Of a DNA stretch of 51,288 bases, positions 9,196 through 19,204 are shown piece by piece. Origin of the DNA: Vibrio tetraodonis (GTDB taxonomy: Bacteria > Pseudomonadota > Gammaproteobacteria > Enterobacterales > Vibrionaceae). The position numbers were made by a program, and so were the translations under genes. The DNA lies in contig NZ_QLYY01000020.1 of the NCBI RefSeq assembly GCF_003350295.1, positions 89,596 through 140,883 of the forward strand, in the 5' to 3' direction. The notes under the pieces are model-generated. The model was not told where the DNA came from. It saw nothing but the letters and a program-made list of their open reading frames with translations, and did no database searches. Every line of letters starts with the position of its first letter. The first letter of the stretch is position 1.

Positions 9196-9328
9196 AATAG
9201 CAGTCCCTTGGAACAAGACATTTTTGTAATTGTGATACTAACATCATAATTACGCACAAAAAAAAGGGAATATTTGAAGATACTTCACAAGGGTGTTATT
9301 ACTTTGTTACATAACAAGGAGGTGCTTT

Positions 9329-9421
9329 ATGGAACTTGAGTTAAAGTATGCGATAGCCATCACAGTAATCGTACTTACTATACTTATTGGTTTTGGTGTA
9401 GTAGCCATTACGTCCGTTTAG
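9329..9421 (+). CDS. YnhF-like single-helix membrane microprotein
   Basis: 30 residues, MELELKYAIAITVIVLTILI and then GFGVVAITSV, almost all one transmembrane helix. It resembles E. coli YnhF (29 residues, with the same pattern of a short polar start, LK, then a hydrophobic IVL-rich helix). A near-perfect Shine-Dalgarno AAGGAGG lies 6 bases before the ATG, which supports translation. The patatin gene begins 8 bases after the stop, so the two are probably co-transcribed. Function is unknown even in E. coli. Confidence 0.72.
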   Translation: MELELKYAIAITVIVLTILIGFGVVAITSV

Positions 9422-9429
9422 GCCTGCTG

Positions 9430-10584
9430 ATGAGCAATAGCGGCATTGTAACGGGTGCGACTATTGAATTAGACCTTATTCGCCTTGCCAAGTATACAGG
9501 GGGAAAAAATGCGCTTGTGGCTCAAGGTGGGGGGCAACGCGGCATCTTTACTTCCGGCGTGCTTGACGCTTTTCTTCTCTCTAATTTCGACCCCTTTGAT
9601 GTTTTTTATGGCACTTCTGCTGGAGCGCTTAACCTGTGCGGCTTTCTTTGTCGCCAGAAGGGAATAGGACGCGCGTTCATTCTGGATCTCACCACTGATC
9701 CTATGTTTTTTAATCTCTTTCGTTACATCAGGCGCAAGCAGCATCTAGGAATAGATTGGGCTGTAGATAAAATAAGTGACTATCCATACAAGTTAGACAT
9801 AGATATGGGTAGAAAAGTACTTGCAGACAGAAAAGCTTTTGCGGCGGTGACCGATACCAGCCGTTTATTCGACCATTACTTGCCCATGTTGCAAGAAGAC
9901 TGGCGAAAGGTGATGATTGCGACTTGCGCGATTCCTAGATTGTATAACCAAGCGGTTGAGTTTGATCATGGCGTGTATGTTGATGGGGGGGTATCGGCAT
10001 CCATTCCGGTTCAAGAGGCTTGGCGTAAAGAGGCTCGTTGCATCATTGTAATAAGAACAGAAGGAGAGGACTTAGAAACTGAAGTTGAAGAAGAAATGCG
10101 CAATGAAAAAACGCAATGGTATCGGGGCTCTTTCAATCTTGTACAAGAAAGATGGCAGCAAAAGTTATCAAGCTGGAAGCAAGATTGGGCAAGTTTTTTC
10201 ACAGAGCATTTGCAGCGTTCTAAAGAAGAAAAGCTCAGGCATGTTCACCTTGAAGCTCTTAATGGTGGGCGGTGGTTGTTTGGTGCTGAAGATATTTACC
10301 GCTTAAGTTACTTATTAGGAGAGAAGTTTGACTCCGGACTCGCAGATATGCTGATGGTTCATTACCAGACTTATTCTTTGACACAAGATTTTCTCCATAA
10401 CCCTCCTGATGATTGTTTCATCGTACAGATAAAACCCGCAAGGCCGCTTTTGTCGAGCTCCTTGATGAGTGAAAGAGAGGCTTTGTTACATGACTACCAA
10501 ATGGGGCTTGACGCTGGATTCCGGTTTGTTGAAATGTATGCTTCTGTATCTACCAGAATAACTTCTCATTTTCACCATAGTTAA
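9430..10584 (+). CDS. Patatin-like phospholipase (YjjU/RssA-type)
   Basis: Serine acyl-hydrolase of the patatin family, predicted to cleave lipids. 384 residues. The oxyanion-hole motif GGGQRG is at residues 33-38, the nucleophile elbow GTSAG at 61-65 (Ser63), and the catalytic Asp in DGG at 185-187, so the Ser-Asp dyad is intact. No signal peptide is seen, so it is likely cytoplasmic or membrane-associated. The C-terminal third resembles the YjjU group. Its start lies 8 bases after a 30-residue membrane protein. It is convergent with pykA, with only 22 bases between the stops. The substrate is not known. Confidence 0.88.
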   Translation: MSNSGIVTGATIELDLIRLAKYTGGKNALVAQGGGQRGIFTSGVLDAFLLSNFDPFDVFYGTSAGALNLCGFLCRQKGIGRAFILDLTTDPMFFNLFRYIRRKQHLGIDWAVDKISDYPYKLDIDMGRKVLADRKAFAAVTDTSRLFDHYLPMLQEDWRKVMIATCAIPRLYNQAVEFDHGVYVDGGVSASIPVQEAWRKEARCIIVIRTEGEDLETEVEEEMRNEKTQWYRGSFNLVQERWQQKLSSWKQDWASFFTEHLQRSKEEKLRHVHLEALNGGRWLFGAEDIYRLSYLLGEKFDSGLADMLMVHYQTYSLTQDFLHNPPDDCFIVQIKPARPLLSSSLMSEREALLHDYQMGLDAGFRFVEMYASVSTRITSHFHHS

Positions 10585-10606
10585 CTATGCAGTGTGCACA
10601 AGCGCA

Positions 10607-12049
10607 TTATGCGGACAGTATTCGCATACAATTGGTTGAACCCACTACGTCCATGACGTCTCCAAGAGTAATTATTACAAGGTCTCCATCATGGAGTAGG
10701 CCCTTATCTTTTAAGCGCTGAACCGCATCTTTGGCGGTAGACAAACCTGAATCACTTGTTGAATCAAAATAAACGGGTGTCACCCCTCGATATAGGGCGG
10801 CTTGATTCAGTGTGCTTTCGTTACGCGATAGTGCAAAGATAGGTAATCCTGAACTGAGCCTTGACATCATAAGAGCAGTCCAACCTGACTCTGTAAGCGT
10901 TACTATTCCCTTAACTCCCTTTAAGTGGTTGGCTGCAAACATGGTCGTCATCGCAATGGTTTCGACGCATGTTTCAAAGACAGTATCCATTCTGTATGTC
11001 GAGCGGTTGATGGCCGACATTTTTTCAGCGCCTAGGCAAACCTCAGCCATTGAACGAACTGTTTCAAGAGGGTATTTTCCTGCTGCAGTTTCGCCTGATA
11101 ACATGACGGCATCGGTTCCATCTAGTACTGCATTTGCCACATCCATAACTTCTGCTCGTGTTGGCATTGGGTTTTCTATCATGGATTCCATCATTTGTGT
11201 TGCTGTAATGACGGCTCGATTAAGGCTTCGTGCTCGGCGTATGAGCTGCTTTTGCACGCCAACTAGCTCTGGGTCGCCTATTTCGACTCCCAAGTCTCCA
11301 CGCGCAACCATAACAGCGTCTGAAGCGAGAATAATATCATCGATGTTTTCTTCGTTTTCTACGGTCTCTGCACGCTCTACTTTGGCGACAAGTTTTGCTT
11401 CAAGACCAGCATCAAGTGCAAGACGCCGAGCATATTTCATGTCTTCACCATTTCTTGGGAAGGAAATGGCCAAAAAGTCCACTTTGATCTTAGCGGCAGT
11501 TTTAATGTCATTTTTGTCTTTTTCTGTTAATGCATCAGCGGATAGACCCCCGCCTTTTTTGTTAATACCTTTATTATTTGATAATGGTCCGCCGACAATG
11601 ACCTCTGTAACCACTTGGTTGCCCGATACTTTGGTAACCTCCAGCTGTACACGACCATCATCGAGTAGCAAGATATCACCTGTAGATACATCTCTTGGAA
11701 GCTCCTTGTAATCTAGTCCTACGGCGTTTTGATTCCCTTGGCCTTGCGGTAAGTCACTATCAAGTACAAAAGTGTCGCCAACAGAAAGATGGATTTTGTT
11801 GTCCTTAAAGGTAGAAACACGTATTTTGGGGCCTTGCAGGTCACCCAATATTGCTACATGAGTACCATATTTTGCGGCAATACTACGTATTTGTGTTGCT
11901 CGTTCGACATGCTCCTCAGCTGAGCCATGAGAAAAGTTTATTCTAACGACATTCGCACCAGCTTTTATGATTTCTTCTAACATGCCTTCTTTGTCTGTTG
12001 AAGGACCTAGTGTAGTGACTATTTTCGTTCTTCTTTGAATGCAGGTCAT
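10607..12049 (-). CDS. pykA: Pyruvate kinase II
   Basis: Last glycolytic step: phosphoenolpyruvate + ADP to pyruvate + ATP. The start at 12049 is chosen because AAGGA sits about 8 bases upstream and the product is then 480 residues, the length of E. coli PykA; the frame is open 18 bases further. [17 protein letters not shown] and [12 protein letters not shown] open the A domain, [13 protein letters not shown] leads into the B domain, and the signature [17 protein letters not shown] and [10 protein letters not shown] follow. The sequence follows E. coli PykA (AMP-activated type) much more closely than PykF. It is divergent from mlc, with a shared 283-base control region. Confidence 0.94.
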   Translation of the reverse strand: MTCIQRRTKIVTTLGPSTDKEGMLEEIIKAGANVVRINFSHGSAEEHVERATQIRSIAAKYGTHVAILGDLQGPKIRVSTFKDNKIHLSVGDTFVLDSDLPQGQGNQNAVGLDYKELPRDVSTGDILLLDDGRVQLEVTKVSGNQVVTEVIVGGPLSNNKGINKKGGGLSADALTEKDKNDIKTAAKIKVDFLAISFPRNGEDMKYARRLALDAGLEAKLVAKVERAETVENEENIDDIILASDAVMVARGDLGVEIGDPELVGVQKQLIRRARSLNRAVITATQMMESMIENPMPTRAEVMDVANAVLDGTDAVMLSGETAAGKYPLETVRSMAEVCLGAEKMSAINRSTYRMDTVFETCVETIAMTTMFAANHLKGVKGIVTLTESGWTALMMSRLSSGLPIFALSRNESTLNQAALYRGVTPVYFDSTSDSGLSTAKDAVQRLKDKGLLHDGDLVIITLGDVMDVVGSTNCMRILSA

Positions 12050-12242
12050 GGCATCATCCTTGATCACAATGAGAGTGAAGTGGCTTTTCGACGCAAGCCT
12101 TATTTGAGTATATGCAAAATACTGAATTGTGGGAGATATAGATAATTAAGTGTGCACATATTTATTAATGCAAAAAAATATAGTGTCAAATGTCGGATTT
12201 GTTTAGCAATTTGATGAAACGCTCAAACAATCATCTTTATAC

Positions 12243-12256
12243 GTGATGGCTGTCAC
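12243..12256. promoter_or_regulatory. Candidate CRP site upstream of mlc
   Basis: GTGA-N6-TCAC with perfect arms and the correct 6-base spacer, 77 bases before the mlc start and 193 bases before pykA. It matches the core of the CRP consensus (TGTGA-N6-TCACA), except that the outer bases are C and G. mlc is CRP-controlled in E. coli, which makes the site plausible. Confidence 0.55.
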
Positions 12257-12281
12257 GGCAATTTAGTAAAGTCCTTCACAA

Positions 12282-12297
12282 TTACTTCGCAAAGTAA
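12282..12297. promoter_or_regulatory. Near-palindrome before mlc, possible operator
   Basis: TTACTTCG/CAAAGTAA, complementary at 7 of 8 positions, 35 bases ahead of the mlc ATG. Mlc autoregulates in E. coli, so this may be its own operator. The match to the ROK box is only partial. Confidence 0.35.
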
Positions 12298-12332
12298 AAA
12301 AATTGCGATGTTGTTGATATTCGGAGCATCCT

Positions 12333-13550
12333 ATGTACATGGCTCAACCAGGTCATATTGACCACATTAAGCAGGTCAATGCTGGCCGTGTATATAAACT
12401 TATCGATCAAAAAGGTCCTATCTCCCGAATTGATTTGTCCAAAGAGAGTGAGCTAGCCCCTGCCAGCATTACCAAAATAACTCGTGAATTGATTGAAGCG
12501 CACTTGGTTCATGAAACGACGGTTCAAGAAGCGATCAGTCGAGGCCGACCAGCTGTTGGTCTGCAGGTCAATAACAAGGACTGGCAATTTCTTTCCATGC
12601 GCCTTGGTCGTGGTTATCTCACCATCGCTTTGCACGAGCTTGGTGGTGAGGTGCTCATCGATACTAAGATTGATATTCATGAGATTGACCAAGAGGATGT
12701 TTTAGCTCGGTTATTACATGAAATTGATGAGTTTTTTCAGAGCTACGCTGAGCAGCTTGGTCGCGTAACCAGCATAGCCTTAACTTTACCCGGCTTGGTC
12801 AATTCAGAAAAAGGCATTGTCATGCAAATGCCTCACTACAATGTTGAAAATTTGGCTCTGGGCCCTGAAATATTTAAAGCCACAGGTTTGCCAGTTTTCG
12901 TTGCCAATGACACTCGTGCTTGGGCTTTAGCCGAGAAGTTATTTGGTCATTCTCAGGATAATGATAATTCTGTACTTATTTCGATTCATCATGGCCTCGG
13001 AGCGGGTATTATTCTCGATGGCCGTGTTCTGCTGGGGCGTCATGGAAATATAGGCGAGCTGGGTCACATTCAAATTGATCCCCACGGTAAGCCTTGTCAT
13101 TGTGGTAATCGAGGGTGTTTAGAGACAGTGGCGAGCTCTCAAGCTATTCGAGATGAGGTGACCGAGAGGCTTGCTAAAGGTGAGACTTCGATACTCTCAA
13201 GCATTGATGAAGTTTCTATTGAAGACATTTGTGAAGCTGCCGCTAATGGTGACGCTTTAGCTGTTGAGGTGATAGAAAAACTTGGTCGTTATCTGGGAAC
13301 TGCAATATCGATAGTGATTAATTTGTTTAATCCAGAGAAGATATTGATTGGCGGAGCAATCAATCAGGCTAAAAGCATTTTATACCCAGCGATTCAAAGC
13401 TGCATAGAGGAGCAAAGCCTGCCTGTCTATCAGCAAGGTCTACAGGTTGTAGAATCTCGTTTTTACAAGCAAGCAACAATGCCAGGCGCCGCTTTAATCA
13501 AACAAGCCCTTTATGATGGTTTATTATTAATGAAAGTTATTGAAGGTTAG
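12333..13550 (+). CDS. mlc: Mlc-type ROK-family transcriptional repressor
   Basis: Glucose-responsive repressor of PTS genes. In E. coli it is taken off DNA by binding unphosphorylated PtsG. 405 residues; GGAG lies 6 bases before the ATG. The N-terminus QPGHIDHIKQVNAGRVYKLI and the helix-turn-helix (about residues 30-60, ELAPASITKITREL) follow E. coli Mlc closely. The ROK domain carries the structural zinc site His245, Cys255, Cys257 and Cys262 in the segment GHIQIDPHGKPCHCG and the following NRGCLET. The C-terminus has VINLFNPEKILIGG. NagC is the main alternative, but the N-terminal match favours Mlc. Confidence 0.93.
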   Translation: MYMAQPGHIDHIKQVNAGRVYKLIDQKGPISRIDLSKESELAPASITKITRELIEAHLVHETTVQEAISRGRPAVGLQVNNKDWQFLSMRLGRGYLTIALHELGGEVLIDTKIDIHEIDQEDVLARLLHEIDEFFQSYAEQLGRVTSIALTLPGLVNSEKGIVMQMPHYNVENLALGPEIFKATGLPVFVANDTRAWALAEKLFGHSQDNDNSVLISIHHGLGAGIILDGRVLLGRHGNIGELGHIQIDPHGKPCHCGNRGCLETVASSQAIRDEVTERLAKGETSILSSIDEVSIEDICEAAANGDALAVEVIEKLGRYLGTAISIVINLFNPEKILIGGAINQAKSILYPAIQSCIEEQSLPVYQQGLQVVESRFYKQATMPGAALIKQALYDGLLLMKVIEG

Positions 13551-13675
13551 CTTTTGTTATTATGGGTATTTATCCCTTTTTTGCGAACATATAGTGTTTT
13601 AGTTGCACAGGTTTATTTTGGTTTAGGCCAGCTTTAGTCTATTTTTGATATATTACGTAGTAGTTGAGAAGTTGT

Positions 13676-14623
13676 ATGTCTGGAGTTTTAAATAGCGTTG
13701 ATCAGCGAACCAACTTGGTGGGTGAAAACCGGCTTGAGCTATTGCTATTTCGCCTAAACAGTCGGCAGATCTTTGCGATCAACGTATTTAAAGTTCGTGA
13801 GGTAATTCAGGTTCCCCCATTGACTAAGATGCCGGGTTGTCATCATCATATTACTGGCGTTGCGTCTCTGCGTGGGGTTCCAGTACCAGTGATTGACCTT
13901 CGCGGTGCCATTGGTTTTCCTCCTCTTCGTGAAGAAGATGTGGAATACAACCTTATTATCACAGAATACAATAGGTCCATTCAGGGTTTTTTAGTTGGGC
14001 AAGTACGCAACATTATTAATACGACTTGGGCAGAAATTCAACCCCCGCCAAAGAGTGCCGGTCGAGCCAATTACTTAACGGCGATCACCCACATTAAAGA
14101 CAACGAGGATCAGGCGATTGTCGAGATAATCGATGTCGAGAAAGTTTTGGCAGAAATTATTGAGTATGATGTTTCCATCTCTGAAGGTGTGCTTGACGAA
14201 GATCTTGCGGCTCAAATGGTGGGCCGCAATGTTCTGATTGTGGATGACTCCTCTACAGCGCGCTCTCAGGTCAAAGGATGTCTATCACAATTGGGACTTA
14301 ATATTTTGGAATGTTGTGATGGGCTTGAAGCATTGAAGCTTCTAAAACAATGGACCGAAGAAGGGAAAGATGTACCGCGCGAGTTGCTGCTAATGATAAC
14401 AGATGCGGAGATGCCTGAGATGGATGGCTATAAACTCACCTATGAGATCCGTAATGATCCCAAGCTCAAGGACCTGTATGTGACTTTGAACACGTCTCTC
14501 AGTGGCAGCTTTAACGACGCTATGGTCAAAAAAGTAGGTTGTGACCGCTTTATATCCAAATTCCAACCAGACTTGCTGGTGCAGGTTGCACAGGATAGGC
14601 TGCGAGATGTGTTATCGAGCTAG
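13676..14623 (+). CDS. Chemotaxis adaptor CheV (CheW domain plus receiver)
   Basis: Coupling protein between chemoreceptors and CheA, with a phosphorylatable receiver. 315 residues from the ATG at 13676, preceded by GAGAAG; the frame is open from a TTG 12 bases upstream. CheW-like domain at about residues 20-165, including FAINVFKVREVIQVPPLTKM and HHITGVASLRGVPVPVIDLR. Receiver domain at about 180-315, with the acidic pair in VLIVDDSSTAR, the phospho-acceptor Asp in LMITDAEMPEMDGY and the conserved Lys in FISKFQPD. It stands alone; many vibrios carry several CheV paralogues, so no paralogue number is given. Confidence 0.92.
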   Translation: MSGVLNSVDQRTNLVGENRLELLLFRLNSRQIFAINVFKVREVIQVPPLTKMPGCHHHITGVASLRGVPVPVIDLRGAIGFPPLREEDVEYNLIITEYNRSIQGFLVGQVRNIINTTWAEIQPPPKSAGRANYLTAITHIKDNEDQAIVEIIDVEKVLAEIIEYDVSISEGVLDEDLAAQMVGRNVLIVDDSSTARSQVKGCLSQLGLNILECCDGLEALKLLKQWTEEGKDVPRELLLMITDAEMPEMDGYKLTYEIRNDPKLKDLYVTLNTSLSGSFNDAMVKKVGCDRFISKFQPDLLVQVAQDRLRDVLSS

Positions 14624-14713
14624 TGATTAGTTCGCTGGTACTAAAGACAAAAACCTGCAAACGACAGCTGCGTGTTTTGAAAACTCGATTCGATCTCTAT
14701 GAAATACTCGGCA

Positions 14714-17700
14714 TTAATGGAAATCACGAGAATGTGTGGTCAAATGACTAAGTTTCTCCGTGATATCAATAAGTTTTCCTGCGATCACATGTGTGATCTG
14801 TCCTTCTTTCTCTAATATCCCTTTTATCATCATCACCTTGGCTGTTAGATAGGCTTTCTTTTGAGCTCTAGCTGTTGCCTGCCAAACGATAACATTTATA
14901 TTGCCGGTGTCATCTTCTAGTGTTAGGAAAGTAATACCTGCAGCAGTTCCGGGAGATTGTTTACCTGTTACCACACCCACGATAGTCACAAGAGAACCAT
15001 GGGGAAGTTGTATCAGGTTTTTTGCTCGGACAAATCGCCCAAGTTTGTTGGCCTTCTCCAGAACTGTTATCGGATGCTTGTTAAGGGAGAGGTTAGTTGC
15101 AGCATAATCTTCCAGTAAAGTCTGCACTTCAGACGGGCTAGGCAGGCTCTTTTCTTCAGGCTCTTGTAGCTCTTTGAATAAAGGTAAATCTGATAAAGAA
15201 TCCATTATTTCCCAACGCGTTTGAAAACGATCATTGGCAATTGATGACATAGCGTTGGCTGAGGCAAGTTGTTCTAACTCTTGTCGATTCAAGCCAATAT
15301 TTTTTAGTTGTCCTAGATTTTGAAATGCTGCGGAGCCGCGAGCTTTGAGAAAACGTTGGCCGGTTTGTTTACTAAAGCCTTTGATTTGACGAAAGCCGAG
15401 CCTGATTGCTAATCCGCTATTATGTTGTACTACTTGGTGATCATAAACAGAGTGATTGATACAAATAGGTAGGACAATGATCTTGTGGCGTCTTGCATCT
15501 TGGACCAGTTGTGATGCACTGTAAAATCCCATGGGAAGACTATTGAGAAGCGAGGTATAAAAAACTTCAGGATGGTAATACTTTAGCCATGCAGAGCAGT
15601 AGGCTAAGACTGCGAATGAAGCGGAGTGACTCTCTGGAAAGCCGTATTCACCAAATCCAAGTATTTGTTCGAATAGGCGCTCAGCGAATACTTTCTCATA
15701 ACCACGGCTTTGCATCCCTTGGATCAGTTTTTTCCGAAATTTGAGTAACTTGCCATTCTTTTTCCAAGAGGCCATAGCTCGGCGTAACTGATCTGCTTCA
15801 CCACCGCTAAAGCCTGCGGCTACCATAGCTAATTTGATCACCTGTTCTTGAAAAATTGGTACGCCCATTGTGCGTGACAATACTTCTTTCACTTCTTCTG
15901 AAGGATAAGTAACAGACTCTAGACCGTTTCGCCGTTTGAGGAAAGGGTGGACCATATCCCCTTGGATTGGACCTGGCCGAACTATGGCTATCTGGATGAC
16001 TAAATCGTAATAAGTCTTCGGTTTGAGTCTGGGTAACATACTCATTTGTGCTCTAGATTCAATTTGGAAGACGCCTATGGTGTCTGCTTGTTGAATCATT
16101 TCATATACATTTCTATCGTCTTCTAGATTAGTAATATATGCGATAGTTAATGATTGATTATGTAGGCGTTTAACCAGTTTAAAGCATTTTTGAATCGCGC
16201 TGAGCATACCCAATGCAAGCACATCTACTTTCATCAACTTAAGGCTCTCAAGGTCATCTTTATCCCATTGAATGACGGTTCTATCAGCCATGGCTGCATT
16301 TTCAATAGGGACTAATTCATAAAGAGGACCTGCTGCAATGACAAAACCGCCGACATGCTGTGAAAGGTGACGAGGAAACCCAAGGATGCTATTAACCAAG
16401 GAAATAAACTGCTCACCTTTGAGTGAATTTGGCTCCAAACCGAGTTCAACAATTTGCGTTTGCCAATCAATCTCGCGATCGCGGCGATTAACATTTTTGA
16501 TGAAATAGTTGAGTTGAGTCTCTTCAATCCCAAGCGCTTTACCTACATCTCTGACAGCGCTTTTAAATCGATAAGTGATCACGGTGGCGGCAAGTGCTGC
16601 ACGCTCTCGGCCATATTTTTGATAAATGTATTGAATGACTTCTTCACGACGCTCGTGTTCAAAGTCAACATCAATATCGGGTGGTTCATCGCGCTCTTCA
16701 CTAATGAAACGCTCAAAAAGTACCGAAATTTGCCTTGGATCTACAGCGGTAATTTCGAGGCAATAGCAGACAATCGAATTGGCTGCAGAGCCTCTTCCTT
16801 GGTAGAGAATATTTTCTCTCTGGGCAAACTGAACAATGTCGTGGATGGTCAGAAAATAATATGGGTAGTTAAGCTTTTCAATAAGATTGAGCTCTTTGTC
16901 TATTGTATTCTTAATGCCATCAGGTATGCCATCAGGAAAGCGTCGCCGCTTACCTTTTTCAACCAAACTTCTCAGGTGACACATCGCACTTGTACCCAAA
17001 GGTACAAGTTCACTTGGGTATTCGTATCGCAATTCCGATAAACTAAAATGGCACTGTTTGGCGATATGGACGCTCTCTCTTAGCCATTGTGCTTTGAATA
17101 ACCGAGAAAGCTTGTCTTTACTACGCAGACTTCGTTCATAGTTACTTAAAAGGTATCGGCTGATATTTTCAACGCTGCTTTGGTGCTGGATTGATGTTAA
17201 GACGTGCTGCAAAGGTAGCCGACTTGGAGTATGCATTAATACTCCACCGACAGCGGTTATGGGCAGCATAAAACTGTGAGCAAGTTGCTCACAGTGAGTA
17301 AGGTACTGCTTATCGTCTGATCCTAGATGGCGCTGCACGCCTAACCACAGCCTAGATTGGTGGTGTTGAGTCAACCAGTGTCCCCACTTTTGGTTGTCTT
17401 TGGTGTGATGAGGTAACCAGATAATGAGGCAGTGGCGTATTGACATCAGGTCCCAATCGGCGAGTTGATAATGTCCTTTTTTGCAGCGTTTTCTCGCATT
17501 AGTGATAACCCGACATAATTCTGCATAGGCTTTGCGATTTGGGCAAAGCAAGATGATTTGACACTCTTGATGTAACCAAAACATGCTGCCAATGATGAGC
17601 TGAATATTGAGTTTATGTGTTTTGATGGCGTTGTAGGCTTTTACCACGCCCGCAACAGAGCATTCATCGGTAATAGCAAGCGAGTGATAACGCAGAAAGT

Positions 17701-17785
17701 CTGCTTGTAGAATCAGCTCTTCTGCGTGAGAAGCGCCTACAAGAAATGAAAAGTTAGTTTGGCAAAATAGTTCAGCATATTTCAT
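14714..17785 (-). CDS. dnaE2: Error-prone DNA polymerase DnaE2 (ImuC)
   Basis: C-family translesion polymerase that works with ImuA and ImuB in damage-induced mutagenesis. 1023 residues, shorter than replicative DnaE (about 1160), as expected for DnaE2. An N-terminal PHP domain starts YAELFCQTNFSFLVGASHAE; the palm motif PDIDVDF puts catalytic aspartates at 372 and 374. A long finger region follows with YGFPESHSASFAVLAYCSAW, and a C-terminal OB-fold region has LVTIVGVVTGKQSPGTAAG. It is the third gene of the imuA-imuB-dnaE2 operon, 15 bases after imuB. A LexA box ahead of imuA implies SOS control. Confidence 0.94.
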   Translation of the reverse strand: MKYAELFCQTNFSFLVGASHAEELILQADFLRYHSLAITDECSVAGVVKAYNAIKTHKLNIQLIIGSMFWLHQECQIILLCPNRKAYAELCRVITNARKRCKKGHYQLADWDLMSIRHCLIIWLPHHTKDNQKWGHWLTQHHQSRLWLGVQRHLGSDDKQYLTHCEQLAHSFMLPITAVGGVLMHTPSRLPLQHVLTSIQHQSSVENISRYLLSNYERSLRSKDKLSRLFKAQWLRESVHIAKQCHFSLSELRYEYPSELVPLGTSAMCHLRSLVEKGKRRRFPDGIPDGIKNTIDKELNLIEKLNYPYYFLTIHDIVQFAQRENILYQGRGSAANSIVCYCLEITAVDPRQISVLFERFISEERDEPPDIDVDFEHERREEVIQYIYQKYGRERAALAATVITYRFKSAVRDVGKALGIEETQLNYFIKNVNRRDREIDWQTQIVELGLEPNSLKGEQFISLVNSILGFPRHLSQHVGGFVIAAGPLYELVPIENAAMADRTVIQWDKDDLESLKLMKVDVLALGMLSAIQKCFKLVKRLHNQSLTIAYITNLEDDRNVYEMIQQADTIGVFQIESRAQMSMLPRLKPKTYYDLVIQIAIVRPGPIQGDMVHPFLKRRNGLESVTYPSEEVKEVLSRTMGVPIFQEQVIKLAMVAAGFSGGEADQLRRAMASWKKNGKLLKFRKKLIQGMQSRGYEKVFAERLFEQILGFGEYGFPESHSASFAVLAYCSAWLKYYHPEVFYTSLLNSLPMGFYSASQLVQDARRHKIIVLPICINHSVYDHQVVQHNSGLAIRLGFRQIKGFSKQTGQRFLKARGSAAFQNLGQLKNIGLNRQELEQLASANAMSSIANDRFQTRWEIMDSLSDLPLFKELQEPEEKSLPSPSEVQTLLEDYAATNLSLNKHPITVLEKANKLGRFVRAKNLIQLPHGSLVTIVGVVTGKQSPGTAAGITFLTLEDDTGNINVIVWQATARAQKKAYLTAKVMMIKGILEKEGQITHVIAGKLIDITEKLSHLTTHSRDFH

Positions 17786-17800
17786 GACTTAATCTCTTGC

Positions 17801-19204
17801 TTAGCTAAATACACCATGGAGAAACCATTGCATTTTCTGATTTCGAAATACCCATAACCAACGACCGTTTTCACTGCGCGCAATGAAATAATCCCGGGTG
17901 ACTTCTTCACCATCCCACCAACCAGTAGCAATACGTTCGGGGCCTTGCAAAATGGTGACTTTTTCCACTAAGAGTTCTGGATTTTTGAGTACGAATGAGG
18001 GTCTTAGTCCAGTTGTTTGAGAATCATTTGAAGCAGTCTTCTCCGGACAACAAAGTACGGTAGATTTTTCTGGTCTTGGATCATCTGTTGGCGCGATCTT
18101 ATATACTCTCGTTTTACCTAACTTGGCTTGGAGAGTTGTGATGAGTTCCAGAGGTGTTTGTTGGCCTTTATAGCCTGAGAAAATATCTTGGCTGATAGAT
18201 TCAAGTTCACCACTACGAATGACTTTAAGTGTTAGAGCATAGACAGAACCACTAAGCTGCAGAGATTCCATAGTCAGCTGACTGAGCTTTTCCCACCGAT
18301 CAGCTAGGTAGTCACCACATGCTGATGTTAAAGTAACAACTTCTGATGCGGTGTCACGCTGGTGCAGTTGTAATTCAAGTTCATAAGCGACTTGGCTACG
18401 TAATGTAAGGAAGTGCTCAAGCTTGATAAGCAGCTTCCTCAGGGGCTTTTCTAGCCACTGCCTATTATCTATATCAAAGAGTAGCTCTAGGTAGTGATGA
18501 AACTCTTCTGGTGGATGGTAAAAATCCACTGGGTGTTTGAATTGGCCCGTCAGCTTTCCAATGTAGTTCACTAGTTCAATATCGAACCGCCTAGCAATTT
18601 CAGACATTGGGAGTTTAAGTAAATCCTCCAGTGTAATCACACCAACACGAGACAGCTTTTCAACCTGCTTTTTACTCAGCTCTGTTGCAGAAATAGGACA
18701 GGCTCTCAGGTTGATGTTGATGTCATCTTGGTCTTCTGTGAGAAGGTTTGAACCTAATTTGGTCAGTAAAATAGCTGAAAATGGAGAAAAACCCGTGGCA
18801 TAGCAAAATTGAATGTTGAGGGATTGTAAGTGGTGAGAAACCGTATACCAGTATGACTCAAGCCCACCGTATAGAGTGAGCATATCTGTTAGTTTAAGTA
18901 AAAGCCCTTTGGGTGGAAATAAGACGAGATCAGAGGTGACAAGATAAAGCCATTGGGCGATTTCTAAAAGAGCTTGCTGTTCGACGCTTTCATCATAAGG
19001 ATGCACTGAAAGTGATGGGCAAAGTGTGCTTGCGCTGCCAAGGCCCATACCATTCTGAATCCCTTGTTGTTGAGCCGTATTATTCGACTGTACGATTTGA
19101 AAGCGCTTCGTATCAAGAACCACTAGAGGTTGAAGATCCTTGTCTGAGTACAAGGTATCCAGTTGTAGTTTTGGAAAATGCAGGTAAAGCCACAATTGCT
19201 TCAT
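17801..19204 (-). CDS. imuB: ImuB, Y-family polymerase-like mutasome protein
   Basis: Adaptor that links DnaE2 to the beta clamp in the mutasome. The protein has the fold of Y-family polymerases but is regarded as catalytically inactive. 467 residues. It starts MKQLWLYLHFPKLQLDTLYS, where Y-family enzymes carry a catalytic Asp in the corresponding strand (Asp-Cys-Asp in DinB), and no acidic residue is seen there. The thumb and little-finger region shows SKKQVEKLSRVGVITLEDLL. The C-terminal GPERIATGWWDGEEVTRDYF is typical of ImuB. Its ATG overlaps the imuA stop by one base (TGATG). Confidence 0.91.
   Translation of the reverse strand: MKQLWLYLHFPKLQLDTLYSDKDLQPLVVLDTKRFQIVQSNNTAQQQGIQNGMGLGSASTLCPSLSVHPYDESVEQQALLEIAQWLYLVTSDLVLFPPKGLLLKLTDMLTLYGGLESYWYTVSHHLQSLNIQFCYATGFSPFSAILLTKLGSNLLTEDQDDININLRACPISATELSKKQVEKLSRVGVITLEDLLKLPMSEIARRFDIELVNYIGKLTGQFKHPVDFYHPPEEFHHYLELLFDIDNRQWLEKPLRKLLIKLEHFLTLRSQVAYELELQLHQRDTASEVVTLTSACGDYLADRWEKLSQLTMESLQLSGSVYALTLKVIRSGELESISQDIFSGYKGQQTPLELITTLQAKLGKTRVYKIAPTDDPRPEKSTVLCCPEKTASNDSQTTGLRPSFVLKNPELLVEKVTILQGPERIATGWWDGEEVTRDYFIARSENGRWLWVFRNQKMQWFLHGVFS

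Noticed and set aside
10812..11711. 299-codon open frame antisense to pykA
   Set aside because: Long, but Ser/Thr-rich in the manner of a shadow frame; pykA on the other strand is certain.
12050..12067. Longer start for pykA
   Set aside because: AAGGA is placed for the ATG at 12049, and the E. coli length (480) fits that start.
16454..17041. 195-codon open frame antisense to dnaE2
   Set aside because: Lies wholly inside dnaE2, and the translation resembles no family.
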